Origin: CAIXLI01 sp964587125
Lineage (GTDB): Bacteria; Pseudomonadota; Alphaproteobacteria; UBA9219
DNA: 41,374 nucleotides
NCBI GenBank assembly: GCA_964587125.1
Contig: CAZPKC010000017.1
Location: forward strand, 1 to 41,374
Direction of reading: 5' to 3'
Part shown: positions 31,178-39,319 of the stretch, piece by piece
How positions within the stretch are numbered: the stretch's first letter is position 1
Layout of the letters: each line of letters starts with the position of its first letter
Translations under genes and position numbers: made by a program
Notes under the pieces: model-generated
The model's input: the letters and a program-made list of their open reading frames with translations, nothing else
What the model was told of the DNA's origin: nothing
The model's database searches: none

Positions 31178-31984
31178 ATGAAGAAATTTGACGATATTCT
31201 TGCGGTTGCCCACGGCGTCCTGAAGGTCGCGGCTTTTTTTCTGCTGCTTCTTTTTTTGATCCCCGTGGCGCTGGTTTTCAGGCAAGTCGATCCGCGCCAT
31301 CCGTTTAAAATTCCCCGCCTTTTCCATCGCGCGCTGCTTTGGCTTCTGGACATCCGGCTGCGGGTGTTCGGCGCGCCTTCGTCCGCCTCGCCGGTCTTGT
31401 TCGTTTCCAACCACACATCTTATCTCGACATTAACGTTCTCGGGTCTCTTGTGCCCGCGGGTTTTGTCGCCAAGGCCGAAGTCGCCGATTGGCCTTTGTT
31501 CGGCTTCCTGTCGCGGATGCAGAACTCGGTTTTTATCGAGCGCCGGTCTACCCGCGCCGCGCAACAAAGCATGCAACTGCGCGACTATCTTTCCAAACGG
31601 CAAAATCTGATCCTTTTTCCCGAAGGCACGTCGACGGACGGATTGACCGCATTGCCTTTCAAAAGCAGCCTGTTCAGCATCGTCGAAGATTCCGCGGGCG
31701 GAAGAGCGATTACGGTGCAGCCCGTCTCATTGACGTGCGTCGAGTTCGACAGATTTCCGATGCTGCGCGAGGAACGGTCGCAGTACGCGTGGTATGGCGA
31801 CATGACATTGCTGCCGCATTTATGGAACGTTTTTAAGCACGGATGTTTCACGGTCGAGGTCATTTTCCACGCAGCCTTGACTTTCGCCGATTATCCGAAC
31901 CGCAAGGATTTGGCCACCGCGTGCCAGAAAGCCGTCGCGGAGGGCGTCAAAAAATCCTTGGCGCGCAGGGAAGCCGATGCATGA
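31178..31984 (+). CDS. olsA: Lyso-ornithine lipid O-acyltransferase OlsA (PlsC family)
   Basis: A 268-residue 1-acyl-glycerol-phosphate acyltransferase-type enzyme. An N-terminal hydrophobic segment (AAFFLLLLFLIPVALVF) anchors it to the inner membrane. The catalytic HX4D motif is NHTSYLDINVL, the substrate-binding motif is FPEGTSTDG, and ITVQPVSLTCVEF follows. Next to olsB it most likely adds the second acyl chain to lyso-ornithine lipid, although PlsC-type enzymes can also acylate phosphatidic acid. ATG 31178 lacks a clear ribosome site; an open TTG extension overlaps the olsB stop. The stop overlaps the miaB start in ATGA. Confidence 0.88.
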   Translation: MKKFDDILAVAHGVLKVAAFFLLLLFLIPVALVFRQVDPRHPFKIPRLFHRALLWLLDIRLRVFGAPSSASPVLFVSNHTSYLDINVLGSLVPAGFVAKAEVADWPLFGFLSRMQNSVFIERRSTRAAQQSMQLRDYLSKRQNLILFPEGTSTDGLTALPFKSSLFSIVEDSAGGRAITVQPVSLTCVEFDRFPMLREERSQYAWYGDMTLLPHLWNVFKHGCFTVEVIFHAALTFADYPNRKDLATACQKAVAEGVKKSLARREADA

Positions 31985-33333
31985 AAAAGATGCATATCAA
32001 AACATGGGGCTGCCAAATGAACGCCTACGACTCGAGCCGGATGGCCGATGTCGTGGCGCCTTTGGGATATGCGCCCGCGGATGACGCCGAAGACGCCGAT
32101 CTGGTCATTTTCAACACCTGCCATATCCGCGAAAAAGCCACCGAGAAATTGTTTTCGGAATTGGGGAGATTGCGCCCGCTTCAGGAGGCGAAAGCCGCGC
32201 GGGGAGGACGCATGATCGTGGCCGTTGCCGGATGCGTCGCCCAAGCGGAAGGCGCCGAGATTCAACGCCGCGCGCCTTATGTCGATATGGTTTTCGGACC
32301 GCAGGCGTATCACAAGCTTCCCGAAATGATCGCGCGCGCGACGCGCGAGACGGGCGGCGTTTTGAACACCGACTTTCCGGCGGAGCCGAAATTCGACGCC
32401 TTGCCGCAACCCTCGGCAAGCGGCGTAGCCGCGTTTCTGGCGATACAGGAAGGCTGCGATAAATTCTGCACGTATTGCGTCGTGCCTTATACGCGCGGCG
32501 CGGAATATTCGCGCACGGTCAGGGCCGTCGTCGCGGAAGCGGAAAATCTTGTCGCCCAAGGCGCGCGCGAGATCACGGTTCTTGGGCAAAACGTCAACGC
32601 TTTCCACGGCGAAAGCCCCGACGGCCAAACGTGGAATCTTGCAAAATTGCTTTATCGGCTTGCCGAAATTCCGGATTTGAAGCGTTTGCGCACGATAACC
32701 TCGCACCCGCGCGATATGGACGACGAACTGATCGCCGCGCACCGCGATATTCCGAAACTGATGCCGTTTTTGCATCTGCCCGTCCAAAGCGGGTCCGATA
32801 AAATCCTCGACGCTATGAACCGCAAGCACACAAGCGACGATTACCGAAGGCTCGTGGAAAAATTGCGCGCCGCACGGCCCGATATCGCTTTGTCATCGGA
32901 TTTCATCGTCGGATTTCCGGGCGAAACGGATAAAGATTTTGCCGATACGATACGCCTTGCGCGCGATGTCGGGTTCGCGCAGGCGTTTTCATTCAAATAC
33001 AGCCGCCGCGCGGGAACGCCCGCCGCCGCGATGAAAAACCAGATCGCCGAAGAAGTCATGGACGCGCGGTTGCAGGAATTGCAAAACCTTTTGCGCGATC
33101 AGCAAACGGCATTTAACCGGAGCCGCGTCGGAAAAACGGTTCCGGTATTGTTTGACGACAACGGACATCATGAAGGGCAGGTTTTCGGCCGTACGCCGTG
33201 GATGCAACCGATCTTTATCGACGCAAACGCCGAGCTTCGCGCGCGGATTAACGGGTTTGAAAAAAACGTCAGGGTTACGGAAGCGCTGCCGAATAATTTA
33301 AAAGGAATTCTGGCGGAAGATTTTTCCCAATAA
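31981..33333 (+). CDS. miaB: tRNA-2-methylthio-N6-dimethylallyladenosine synthase MiaB
   Basis: A 450-residue radical-SAM methylthiotransferase that modifies i6A37 of tRNAs reading UNN codons. The N-terminal cluster cysteines are in KTWGCQMNAYDS (Cys11), NTCHIREKA and VAGCVAQAEG. The radical-SAM CX3CX2C motif is CDKFCTYCVVPYTRG. HLPVQSGSDKIL and DFIVGFPGET are family blocks, and the last 65 residues form the TRAM RNA-binding domain. Start ATG 31981 overlaps the olsA stop, suggesting translational coupling to the lipid genes, an unusual pairing. The frame open back to 31843 overlaps olsA and is not used. Confidence 0.96.
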   Translation: MKKMHIKTWGCQMNAYDSSRMADVVAPLGYAPADDAEDADLVIFNTCHIREKATEKLFSELGRLRPLQEAKAARGGRMIVAVAGCVAQAEGAEIQRRAPYVDMVFGPQAYHKLPEMIARATRETGGVLNTDFPAEPKFDALPQPSASGVAAFLAIQEGCDKFCTYCVVPYTRGAEYSRTVRAVVAEAENLVAQGAREITVLGQNVNAFHGESPDGQTWNLAKLLYRLAEIPDLKRLRTITSHPRDMDDELIAAHRDIPKLMPFLHLPVQSGSDKILDAMNRKHTSDDYRRLVEKLRAARPDIALSSDFIVGFPGETDKDFADTIRLARDVGFAQAFSFKYSRRAGTPAAAMKNQIAEEVMDARLQELQNLLRDQQTAFNRSRVGKTVPVLFDDNGHHEGQVFGRTPWMQPIFIDANAELRARINGFEKNVRVTEALPNNLKGILAEDFSQ

Positions 33334-33340
33334 GCTTTAT

Positions 33341-34192
33341 TCACAAAGCCAGAATGACTCGAAACGAGTCCGCGCAAACCGTTCTTGGCGCTTCTTCGGG
33401 AGAGAACGATTTTCCGATGGCGTTGAAAATCGCGCACTCGGCCTGTTCCGCCGCCGTCGCGATAACGGGGCGAAGTTTTTCATCGCAGTTGCTCTCGGCC
33501 CATTTCTTTGCCCCTTTGACAAATTTGCCCGCGTCGTGCGCCAGATCGGGACTAAGCGCGACGATCTCGCCAAGGGTTTTGCGCGCGTTCGAAGAATAAA
33601 ATCCGGCAAAATACTCCGTCGGCAGGGGCATCAATTTTTTCATATCGTACAAAATATTATCGATCATGAAGCCGTCCATGCGAAACGGAAGAACGGCCGC
33701 CTGGCACGCGATGCGCGTCCATTCGGCATTCGCCCATTTCGGATTTGCTAAAACGGCCCAATAAAGAATTTCCAGCGCGTCGTTGCGTTCCAACCAGGCT
33801 TCGCAATCTTTGCGCTGTTTCCACTCCCAGCCGCTTTTAATTTTGAATTTAAGATAGGACATAGCGGGATCGATCGCTTCCGGATGATTTTTATCGAACC
33901 AGCCGAGAATGCGGCCCGCGGCCATAAAAACCTCGCCCAAATCGTTGTCCAGATAACCGAACCTTATGCACAAGTCCATGAGTTTTGCGCCGAGATTTTC
34001 ATTTATTAAAGTCGGGTCTGCTTCCAGCTTTTCGGGAACATTTTTATAGGCTTCGATAAAATCCCTCGTGGCCGTCGATGCTTCCACCCGTTCTTCTTCG
34101 TTTTCGGGAGGATCCCAATAATACATTTCAGCCTTATCCCCGAGAGGCTGAAGTTTGGATATGAGGTTTTGGACCGGTTTTTCGTCAGACAT
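33341..34192 (-). CDS. Hypothetical protein, 283 residues
   Basis: I do not recognise it. The 283-residue product is soluble, acidic and helix-rich, with notable Trp content (WEWKQRKDCEAWLERN, YWAVLANPKWANAEWTR) and a stretch NARKTLGEIVALSPDLAHD. Cysteines are scattered (CIRFG, CEAW, CQAAV, CDEKL). ATG 34192 has a GAGAAAAGAAC region rather than a perfect ribosome site. It is convergent with miaB, stops eight bases apart. No export signal or membrane segment is visible. The function is open; a repeat-type helical scaffold is only a guess. Confidence 0.65.
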   Translation of the reverse strand: MSDEKPVQNLISKLQPLGDKAEMYYWDPPENEEERVEASTATRDFIEAYKNVPEKLEADPTLINENLGAKLMDLCIRFGYLDNDLGEVFMAAGRILGWFDKNHPEAIDPAMSYLKFKIKSGWEWKQRKDCEAWLERNDALEILYWAVLANPKWANAEWTRIACQAAVLPFRMDGFMIDNILYDMKKLMPLPTEYFAGFYSSNARKTLGEIVALSPDLAHDAGKFVKGAKKWAESNCDEKLRPVIATAAEQAECAIFNAIGKSFSPEEAPRTVCADSFRVILAL

Positions 34193-34366
34193 GTTCTTTT
34201 CTCATTGTACAAGCGGGCCTATGAAATCCGAGGGGCCGTTGGTATTATTTCAATTTAAACCCTTTAATCTTCAAGGCCGGTACTTTATCATATCTTCCCT
34301 GAAAGCATTTCGGCAAAAATAAGGTTAATTGCGCTTTTTTTCTCACGCGCGAGAACAGAGGACATC

Positions 34367-35071
34367 ATGACCCAACCCCTAACGTTTCCCTATCTTATCG
34401 TCGGCTCGGGCCGCGCGGCGACGCATTTCAAAAATTATCTCGCGTTGAAGGGCATTCCCTATTGCGACTGGAACCGCAAGGAACATAAAGAAGCCGAATT
34501 CCAGAAATGCCTCGCGCGAGCTTCGACCGTTCTTCTGCTTATCAAGGATTCCGCGATAGAGGAATTCCGCGACCAAAATCTGGCGCAATTCAAGGGCGCG
34601 GTCGTGCATTTTTCGGGGTCGCTTAGCGTCGAGGGCATCGAAAGCTTCCATCCCCTCATGACGTTCGGGCCGGAGCTTTACGATCTTGGGTTTTACGAGA
34701 AGATTTTTTTCGCGTGTTCGTTCGGGAAAAGATTCCGCGAGCTTTTTCCGAAGCTGGTCAATCCGGTTTTCGAGATTAAAAAGGAAGACCGCGCTTTTTA
34801 TCACGCGCTGTGCGTGATGAGCGGGAATTTTCCGCAAATCCTGCGGCACGACTGCCTGTCGGAGTTCAATAAGCTCGGCGTGCCGTCGGGGGCTGTCGCC
34901 CTTTATTGGCAGAAGAATTTCGAGAATTTTATGGCCAATCCCGATCAAAGCCTGACGGGGCCCTTGGTCAGAGGCGACGAAAAAACCATTCAAAGAAATA
35001 TCGAAGCCCTGCCGCAACGCCTGAAGGCATTGTATGTGGCTTTTGTGGAGTTTTACAAGTCGCGGGAATAA
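34367..35071 (+). CDS. DUF2520-like Rossmann protein
   Basis: A 234-residue protein with a Rossmann start (YLIVGSGRAATHF) and then blocks typical of DUF2520 proteins: ASTVLLLIKDSAI, HFSGSLSVEGIESFHPLMTF, YHALCVMSGNF and LTGPLVRGDEKTIQRNIEAL. Members combine an NADP-binding-like domain with a 6-phosphogluconate-dehydrogenase-like C-terminus; their substrates are unknown. The glycine pattern (GSGRAA) fits nucleotide binding, but catalytic activity is unproven. The product is somewhat shorter than typical members, around 280 residues. It is convergent with folD, stops four bases apart. Confidence 0.75.
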   Translation: MTQPLTFPYLIVGSGRAATHFKNYLALKGIPYCDWNRKEHKEAEFQKCLARASTVLLLIKDSAIEEFRDQNLAQFKGAVVHFSGSLSVEGIESFHPLMTFGPELYDLGFYEKIFFACSFGKRFRELFPKLVNPVFEIKKEDRAFYHALCVMSGNFPQILRHDCLSEFNKLGVPSGAVALYWQKNFENFMANPDQSLTGPLVRGDEKTIQRNIEALPQRLKALYVAFVEFYKSRE

Positions 35072-35075
35072 GGAT

Positions 35076-35936
35076 TTAGCGCGCTGCACGCTTGCGGGCG
35101 CTCTCAACGGTATTTTTCAGCAAACACGCAATCGTCATAGGGCCAACGCCTCCGGGTACCGGCGTGATCGCGAAAGCGCGCGGCAATGCCGCTTCGAATT
35201 CGACATCGCCTTTCAGTCTCGTTTTGCCCTCGGCTATAGGATCGTCGCTGCGCGTGATGCCGACATCGATGACGACGGCGCCTTCTTTAATCCACGCGCC
35301 GCGGACGAATTCCGGTTTGCCGATAGCGGAGACGAGGATATCGGCACGGGCGCATTCTTCAGCTATGTTTTGCGTTCGCGAATGCGCGATCGTGACGGTG
35401 CAATTGGCTTGCATCAACAATTGCGCGACGGGCTTGCCGACGATGTTCGACCGTCCCAGAACCAGCGCGCGTTTGCCCGAAAGATCGGGCATAACCGAGC
35501 GCAGCAGAATCATGCAGCCTTGCGGCGTGCAGGGAACGAACCCGGGAAGGCCGAGGCAGAGGCGTCCGGCGTTGATAGGGTGAAAACCGTCAACGTCTTT
35601 TTCTGGATCGACCGCGACGATAACGCTGTGCGCGTCAATGTGCGCGGGCAAAGGCATCTGCACGAGGACGCCATGCACGCTTTCATCCCTATTGAGCCGG
35701 TCGATAAGCGCAAGGAGTTCCTTTTGCGTCGTTTCGGCGGGAAGGCGATGCGCCATTGACCTAATTCCCGTCTTTTCCGCCGCGAGCGTTTTATTGCGAA
35801 CGTAAATCAGGCTTGCCGGATCGTCTCCCACCAGCACGACGGCAAGCCCGGGCGATAAACGCTCGGCTGCGACAGTTTCCGCCAATTTCTCACGAAGATT
35901 CTTCGCGATCGCAGCGCCGTCAATAATCCGCCCCAT
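35076..35936 (-). CDS. folD: Bifunctional methylenetetrahydrofolate dehydrogenase/cyclohydrolase FolD
   Basis: A 286-residue cytosolic enzyme interconverting 5,10-methylene- and 10-formyl-tetrahydrofolate with NADP. Residues in YVRNKTLAAEKTG include the catalytic Lys; VQMPLPAHID and KDVDGFHPIN are family signatures; PCTPQGCMILL and VLGRSNIVGKPVAQLL form the NADP site; and ITPVPGGVGPMTIACLL ends the core. All are canonical. It follows yggT by one base, so the two genes form an operon, an arrangement common in alphaproteobacteria. Confidence 0.98.
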   Translation of the reverse strand: MGRIIDGAAIAKNLREKLAETVAAERLSPGLAVVLVGDDPASLIYVRNKTLAAEKTGIRSMAHRLPAETTQKELLALIDRLNRDESVHGVLVQMPLPAHIDAHSVIVAVDPEKDVDGFHPINAGRLCLGLPGFVPCTPQGCMILLRSVMPDLSGKRALVLGRSNIVGKPVAQLLMQANCTVTIAHSRTQNIAEECARADILVSAIGKPEFVRGAWIKEGAVVIDVGITRSDDPIAEGKTRLKGDVEFEAALPRAFAITPVPGGVGPMTIACLLKNTVESARKRAAR

Positions 35937-35937
35937 A

Positions 35938-36237
35938 TCAGACCACCAAATGACGGATAAAAGATTGCATAAAATAGATAATAAAAATCAGCACAAGCGG
36001 CGACAGGTCAATGCCTCCCAAGGGCGGTAAAATCCGGCGAATCGGCGCAAGAAGAGGTTCCGTGAGTCGCGCCAGCATATCGCCGACAACGCGCACGAAG
36101 CGGTTATAAGGATTAATGACGCCGAACGCGACGAGCCAACTGATGCCTGCGCCAATGATCACCGCCCACACGTAAAAATCGAGCACGGCATAGACAACTT
36201 CAAGGATCGCCGCGAGAAATGCGTTACCAACAGACAT
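35938..36237 (-). CDS. yggT: YggT-family membrane protein
   Basis: A 99-residue protein with two YggT-type hydrophobic segments (LDFYVWAVIIGAGISWLVAFG and SPLVLIFIIYFMQSFIRHL) and the conserved VINPYNRFVRVVGDML, TEPLLAPIRRILPPLGGID blocks. YggT proteins are implicated in osmotic tolerance and division-plane or chloroplast nucleoid organisation, but the molecular role is unknown. It is the first gene of the yggT-folD pair; ATG 36237 has GAGGTTTCTTC upstream. The 260 bases to the divergent HU gene probably hold both promoters. Confidence 0.88.
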   Translation of the reverse strand: MSVGNAFLAAILEVVYAVLDFYVWAVIIGAGISWLVAFGVINPYNRFVRVVGDMLARLTEPLLAPIRRILPPLGGIDLSPLVLIFIIYFMQSFIRHLVV

Positions 36238-36497
36238 GAAGAAACCTCGGTAAGTTGAGGAAAACGCCTATTTATGAGGCATTTCCGGATGTTTGGCAAG
36301 CGAAGCCCGACACCACGCGCCAGAAACGAGAATGAAAAGTTATGCACAGGACGAAGCCTTCTCCCGCGCTTCTTTCTTTAACCCTGTTGTCAACAAACCC
36401 CTGTCCCATACGTTCTTTTGCTTGCCAAGCCGCTTTTTTTACGCTTAGGTAAATGCAGTTTCAACTAATCTTCAACCTCTAATCTATGGAGCCTCCT

Positions 36498-36797
36498 ATG
36501 GCCATTGCACAACCTACCGTCACTTTGAAGCAGATCTCGGCAGAGGTCGCCGCGAAGTACGACCTGTCCAAGAAACTCGCGAATGAAATCCTGAGCGACA
36601 CGCTGGTGTCCCTGCTCGTCAAGAACCTGAAGAAGGGCAATCGCATTCGCATCGCCGGCCTCGGCATTCTGCAGGTCAAGAAACGCGCCGCTCGCATGGG
36701 CCGCAATCCCGCCACGGGCGAAGCGATCCAAATTCCCGCGAAGAAGAAGATCGCCTTCCGCGCGGCAAAGGAACTGAAGGAAGCCGTCGGCAAGTAA
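36498..36797 (+). CDS. HU/IHF-family DNA-binding protein
   Basis: A 99-residue histone-like protein. ATG 36498 has TGGAG at good spacing. The helical body (VTLKQISAEVAAKYDLSKK) is followed by the saddle and arm with GRNPATGEAIQIPAKKK, whose Pro tip intercalates into bent DNA, and ends AFRAAKELKEAVGK. The prokaryotic HU/IHF signature (NPATGE) is clear. The N-terminus differs from classic HU by a short AIAQPTV extension, and the arm is otherwise standard. It compacts and bends DNA. A strong terminator follows. Confidence 0.93.
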   Translation: MAIAQPTVTLKQISAEVAAKYDLSKKLANEILSDTLVSLLVKNLKKGNRIRIAGLGILQVKKRAARMGRNPATGEAIQIPAKKKIAFRAAKELKEAVGK

Positions 36798-36820
36798 TCG
36801 CCGCTTTTTCTTCAAATTGA

Positions 36821-36852
36821 AAAACCCGCCTTGAAAACAAGGCGGGTTTTTT
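36821..36852 (+). terminator. Strong bidirectional terminator after HU gene
   Basis: CCCGCCTTG-AAAA-CAAGGCGGG is a perfect 9-bp stem, with TTTTTT (36847-36852) on the plus side and AAAA before it. It separates the HU gene from the convergent gene ending at 36864 and can serve both. Confidence 0.93.
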
Positions 36853-36863
36853 GCTGGAAAAAT

Positions 36864-37295
36864 TCAGCCGTAAAGCGTCTTCGCTCTTGCTTCGAACGCC
36901 GCGACCATTTTCGTCAAAGCGCGGTCGAAAAGCGCCGTCATCGCAACGCGCAAAAGCGGCGAACGGAAATCAAAATCTACGGCAAACGAAAGCTCACAAG
37001 CCTTGCGGCCTTTGGGCCTGAACCCCCACGTATTCGACAGGTGCGACAAAGGCCCGGAACGATACCGCACCGCGATCGCGCGCGGGCGAATAAGCGCCAC
37101 TTCGGTCGTGAATTTTTCGCGGAATAGTTTCGTGCCGACGGTCATATCCGCCAGAACGTTGTTTTTTTTGCGGGAGATGATACGCGCGTCTTTGCACCAC
37201 GGCAAAAATTCGGGGTATTTTTCGATATCCGCGACCAGATCGAACATCTGATCGGCGGCGTAAGGAAGAGTTCGCGTTTCCTGATGACGGGGCAT
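36864..37295 (-). CDS. RatA/COQ10-like START-domain protein
   Basis: A 143-residue protein of the SRPBCC/START fold, homologous to the ubiquinone-binding COQ10 and to RatA-type proteins. It starts MPRHQETRTLPYAADQMFD, then LVADIEKYPEFLPWC, and ends with VAMTALFDRALTKMVAAFE, matching the family nearly end to end. In this clade it probably aids quinone delivery to the respiratory chain; toxin activity of the E. coli RatA should not be assumed. In many alphaproteobacteria the gene follows lipA, which is not seen. Two hairpins and a tRNA-end fragment lie upstream. Confidence 0.88.
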   Translation of the reverse strand: MPRHQETRTLPYAADQMFDLVADIEKYPEFLPWCKDARIISRKKNNVLADMTVGTKLFREKFTTEVALIRPRAIAVRYRSGPLSHLSNTWGFRPKGRKACELSFAVDFDFRSPLLRVAMTALFDRALTKMVAAFEARAKTLYG

Positions 37296-37320
37296 AGAAA
37301 TTCCGGCGCAAGAACAACCG

Positions 37321-37348
37321 GCCCTCCTACGCCAAGGCTTCGGAGGGC
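37321..37348. repeat. Hairpin GCCCTCC...GGAGGGC
   Basis: GCCCTCC (37321-37327) pairs with GGAGGGC (37342-37348), and in between TACGCCAAGGCTTC may extend the stem. It lies beside a second perfect hairpin and just outside the tRNA-end fragment. It resembles dispersed intergenic repeats near tRNA genes in other bacteria. It could belong to the terminator region of the lost tRNA. Confidence 0.5.
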
Positions 37349-37377
37349 ATTTTTCAAACGCAGCGCGTTTGAAAAAT
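37349..37377 (-). terminator. Perfect 13-bp stem next to tRNA-end fragment, possible tRNA terminator
   Basis: ATTTTTCAAACGC-AGC-GCGTTTGAAAAAT is a perfect 13-bp stem on either strand. On the minus strand it comes directly after the CCA end of the tRNA-like fragment, so it may be the original tRNA gene's 3' flank and terminator. T-runs are contained in the arms. Confidence 0.5.
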
Positions 37378-37399
37378 GGCGCAGTGACGGGACTTGAAC
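37377..37399 (-). repeat. tRNA 3'-end-like fragment, probable attachment site
   Basis: The minus strand reads GTTCAAGTCCCG then TCACTGCGCCA, that is a T-loop (TTCAAGT), a 3' T-stem, a 3' acceptor strand and G-CCA. Upstream of it the 5' T-stem partner is missing (TTTTG), and no D- or anticodon arm is visible. It is thus the 3' end of a tRNA gene without its body, the footprint left on one side when an element integrates into a tRNA. One base seems to be missing from the acceptor strand compared with the standard 16-nt spacing, so decay is possible. Resemblance to tRNA-Asp is suggestive only. Confidence 0.6.
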
Positions 37400-37600
37400 A
37401 AAACTGACATCAGATTGATAACAAAAGGACTTTTGCGCCATTATTCCCTTCGTTACCCCCAAAACTACCCCGACTTTGCAGTTGTCATTTGGGTTCAATT
37501 CTGATCAATTTCAATTGCTCCCAAAGTTACCCCTGAGTTTCTATTTTAGAATAGTCATTGCTAATTATACATGGCGCGGTGATTGGCTGCAACAAAATCG

Positions 37601-37852
37601 TTATACGATTTCCTTACTATTTTGGGGCGGATATTGTTTTGCCCGTGAGGCACATACTCTTGCCGCAAGCCAATCTTCTATTTCCTGTTCTATCCATCCT
37701 ACAGAACGCTGGCCTAAGATAATCTGCTTTGGAAAAGAAGACAGCGAAATTGCGCGATAAATGGATGCGCGTTTCATTCCTACGCGGCTAATGACCTCCG
37801 GCAAGCGCAGGATTCGAGTTGGTAAAATTTCTGTTTTCTCTTCGTTTAACAT
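37601..37852 (-). CDS. AlpA-family phage/element transcriptional regulator
   Basis: An 83-residue product from ATG 37852 (GGGAGG site); ATG 37909 is a longer option. The AlpA-like winged helix-turn-helix is clear: ILRLPEVISRVGMKRASIY, then RAISLSSFPKQI, and GWIEQEIEDWLAARV. AlpA-type proteins act as excisionases or activate integrase genes in prophages and integrative elements. It lies 200 bases from the attachment-site-like fragment, and no integrase gene is next to it. This supports an excision-control role for the ancestral element. Confidence 0.88.
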   Translation of the reverse strand: MLNEEKTEILPTRILRLPEVISRVGMKRASIYRAISLSSFPKQIILGQRSVGWIEQEIEDWLAARVCASRAKQYPPQNSKEIV

Positions 37853-37914
37853 TCGGCCTCCCTGTCCCGTTTCATTTGGAAACGGCAAAAGCATCTCATG
37901 AATGCGCAATCGTT

Positions 37915-37931
37915 CTTATATGCTTTATCTA
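37915..37931 (+). repeat. 17-bp dispersed repeat, copy 1
   Basis: CTTATATGCTTTATCTA occurs exactly here and at 40424-40440; a diverged form is at 40313-40329. This copy lies between the AlpA gene and the relaxase fragment. The sequence after it (ACGCTCTCGCCC) also resembles that after the diverged copy. Confidence 0.7.
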
Positions 37932-38026
37932 CGCTCTCGCCCGTTTTTACCCCATGTTTTCTTGATGCCGCGTTTTTACGCGGCAAAGAAAGAAGGGCTG
38001 AGCAGCGCATGTCCCGTCTTCGCCCG

Positions 38027-39232
38027 TCAGCGGCTAAGGCCTCTCTGCCTGTCAATTCTCCACGAGATTTCGTCGCCGATGGAACGACCAGAGACTTTTT
38101 TGCCGATGCTCTTTTCAAGAATTGGCCGCCACGGGACAAGCACAAATTCAAGGCTTCTCTCGATCAGAGCAAATTTGCCGCTTACAAGATCGAGTATTTT
38201 GGTAACTTTGCCTTCCACAGAGCAGCCGCGAAACATCTCAGCCTGCCTGAGGCCGGTTTGCTTGGAGATTTGCCCCGCAATCTGCGATAGCTCGCGTTCT
38301 TGCAGCGTCGAGGGCATATTTTTGCTGTAGGTGATAATTCCTTGCTGTTCTTTGGCTAATCCTTGTTCGATGAGCCATTGCTGGCGGCGTTTCATTGCGT
38401 CTCTCATGTCATGTCCAAAACCAGAGTCTCTAGTCGGCTCAGGATTGTTTGAGACAAGCTGCCTGTCGATCCATGTTGCCCCGTTTGCGGTTATCTGTTG
38501 TTCGAGGCTAAGGCTTGAAAGCTTGTCCACGATGACGGGCTTTTGTCTGGCTAAGGTGCGTTCATAGGCTGCGGCGCGGTCGAGATGATCCGGCGCTATG
38601 ATCCATGTACCGTCAAGCTCATGTCTTGCCCCTCCAATTACCTTGCGTATGGCTTCTAAGCGCCGGACATGCGTTTCGGCAAAATCATAGGAAGCGCAGG
38701 GGTCGTATTTCAGATGCAGGTTGACGCTATAACGCCCTCCATTTTTTGCCGCGATTTCGGTCACGGTTCGGTCAACCTGACGCGGCTCAACGCTTTTGGG
38801 CGTTATTCTAATGATGCTACCCTCCGGCATCGGCCCTGTTTTCTCTCCAAGGCCTATATCGACGTAAAGGGCTTGGCCGTCCAAGGCATCCACGATCAGG
38901 TAATGGCGGTCGTTAAGCTCATCGGACAGGCCCCTTGCAATGACGCGCCCAACTATGGGCTTTGTATGCTCATGTGTCGGGTCGTAAATGGCATAATCCC
39001 GTGAGCTATGAACGATGTTTCTTTCCGCCATTTCCCGATGCATGGTTTTGATAATGTCGCCTCTCTCGCCCATGCGCCGAAGCGTGTCTTCAAGACCGTC
39101 ATCGAGGTGCCACTGTCCGGGGCGGCGTTCTTCGGCCAAGCCCAGCCGAAGGACAAAAGGACAGGGGCGTAAGCCCGCCTTGATACTTTGAGAGACATGG
39201 GCAACGAAGAGTTTTTGCCCTGTCTCCGATGG
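38027..39232 (-). pseudogene. Truncated relaxase, DUF3363-type C-terminal half
   Basis: The frame is open from an upstream TGA (39233-39235) to 38027. A TTG at 39139 is the only apparent start and gives 370 residues. The sequence matches the C-terminal DUF3363 region of VirD2-like relaxases: LAEERRPGQWHLDD, TLRRMGERGDIIKTMHRE, VGRVIARGLSDELNDRHYLIV, and WIDRQLVSNNPEP. The N-terminal nicking domain with its catalytic Tyr/His motif is not found; upstream codons quickly lose similarity, and other frames there give no match. The relaxase can therefore not nick DNA alone. It is a relic or a fragment that lost its N-terminus by deletion. Confidence 0.8.
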
Positions 39233-39319
39233 TCACACTATATATATGTGAGTCCGTCCGCCGGAATGATTTCCTGCGCGGGAATGGCTTCGACACCATG
39301 AAAGCGAGGGCTTTTTGCA

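Noticed and set aside
36864..37295. RatA toxin of a toxin-antitoxin pair
   Set aside because: The sequence fits the general COQ10/START family and no RatB-like partner is adjacent.
37377..37450. Complete tRNA gene at the fragment
   Set aside because: Only the T-loop, 3' T-stem and acceptor end can be found; the 5' T-stem, anticodon and D arms are missing upstream.
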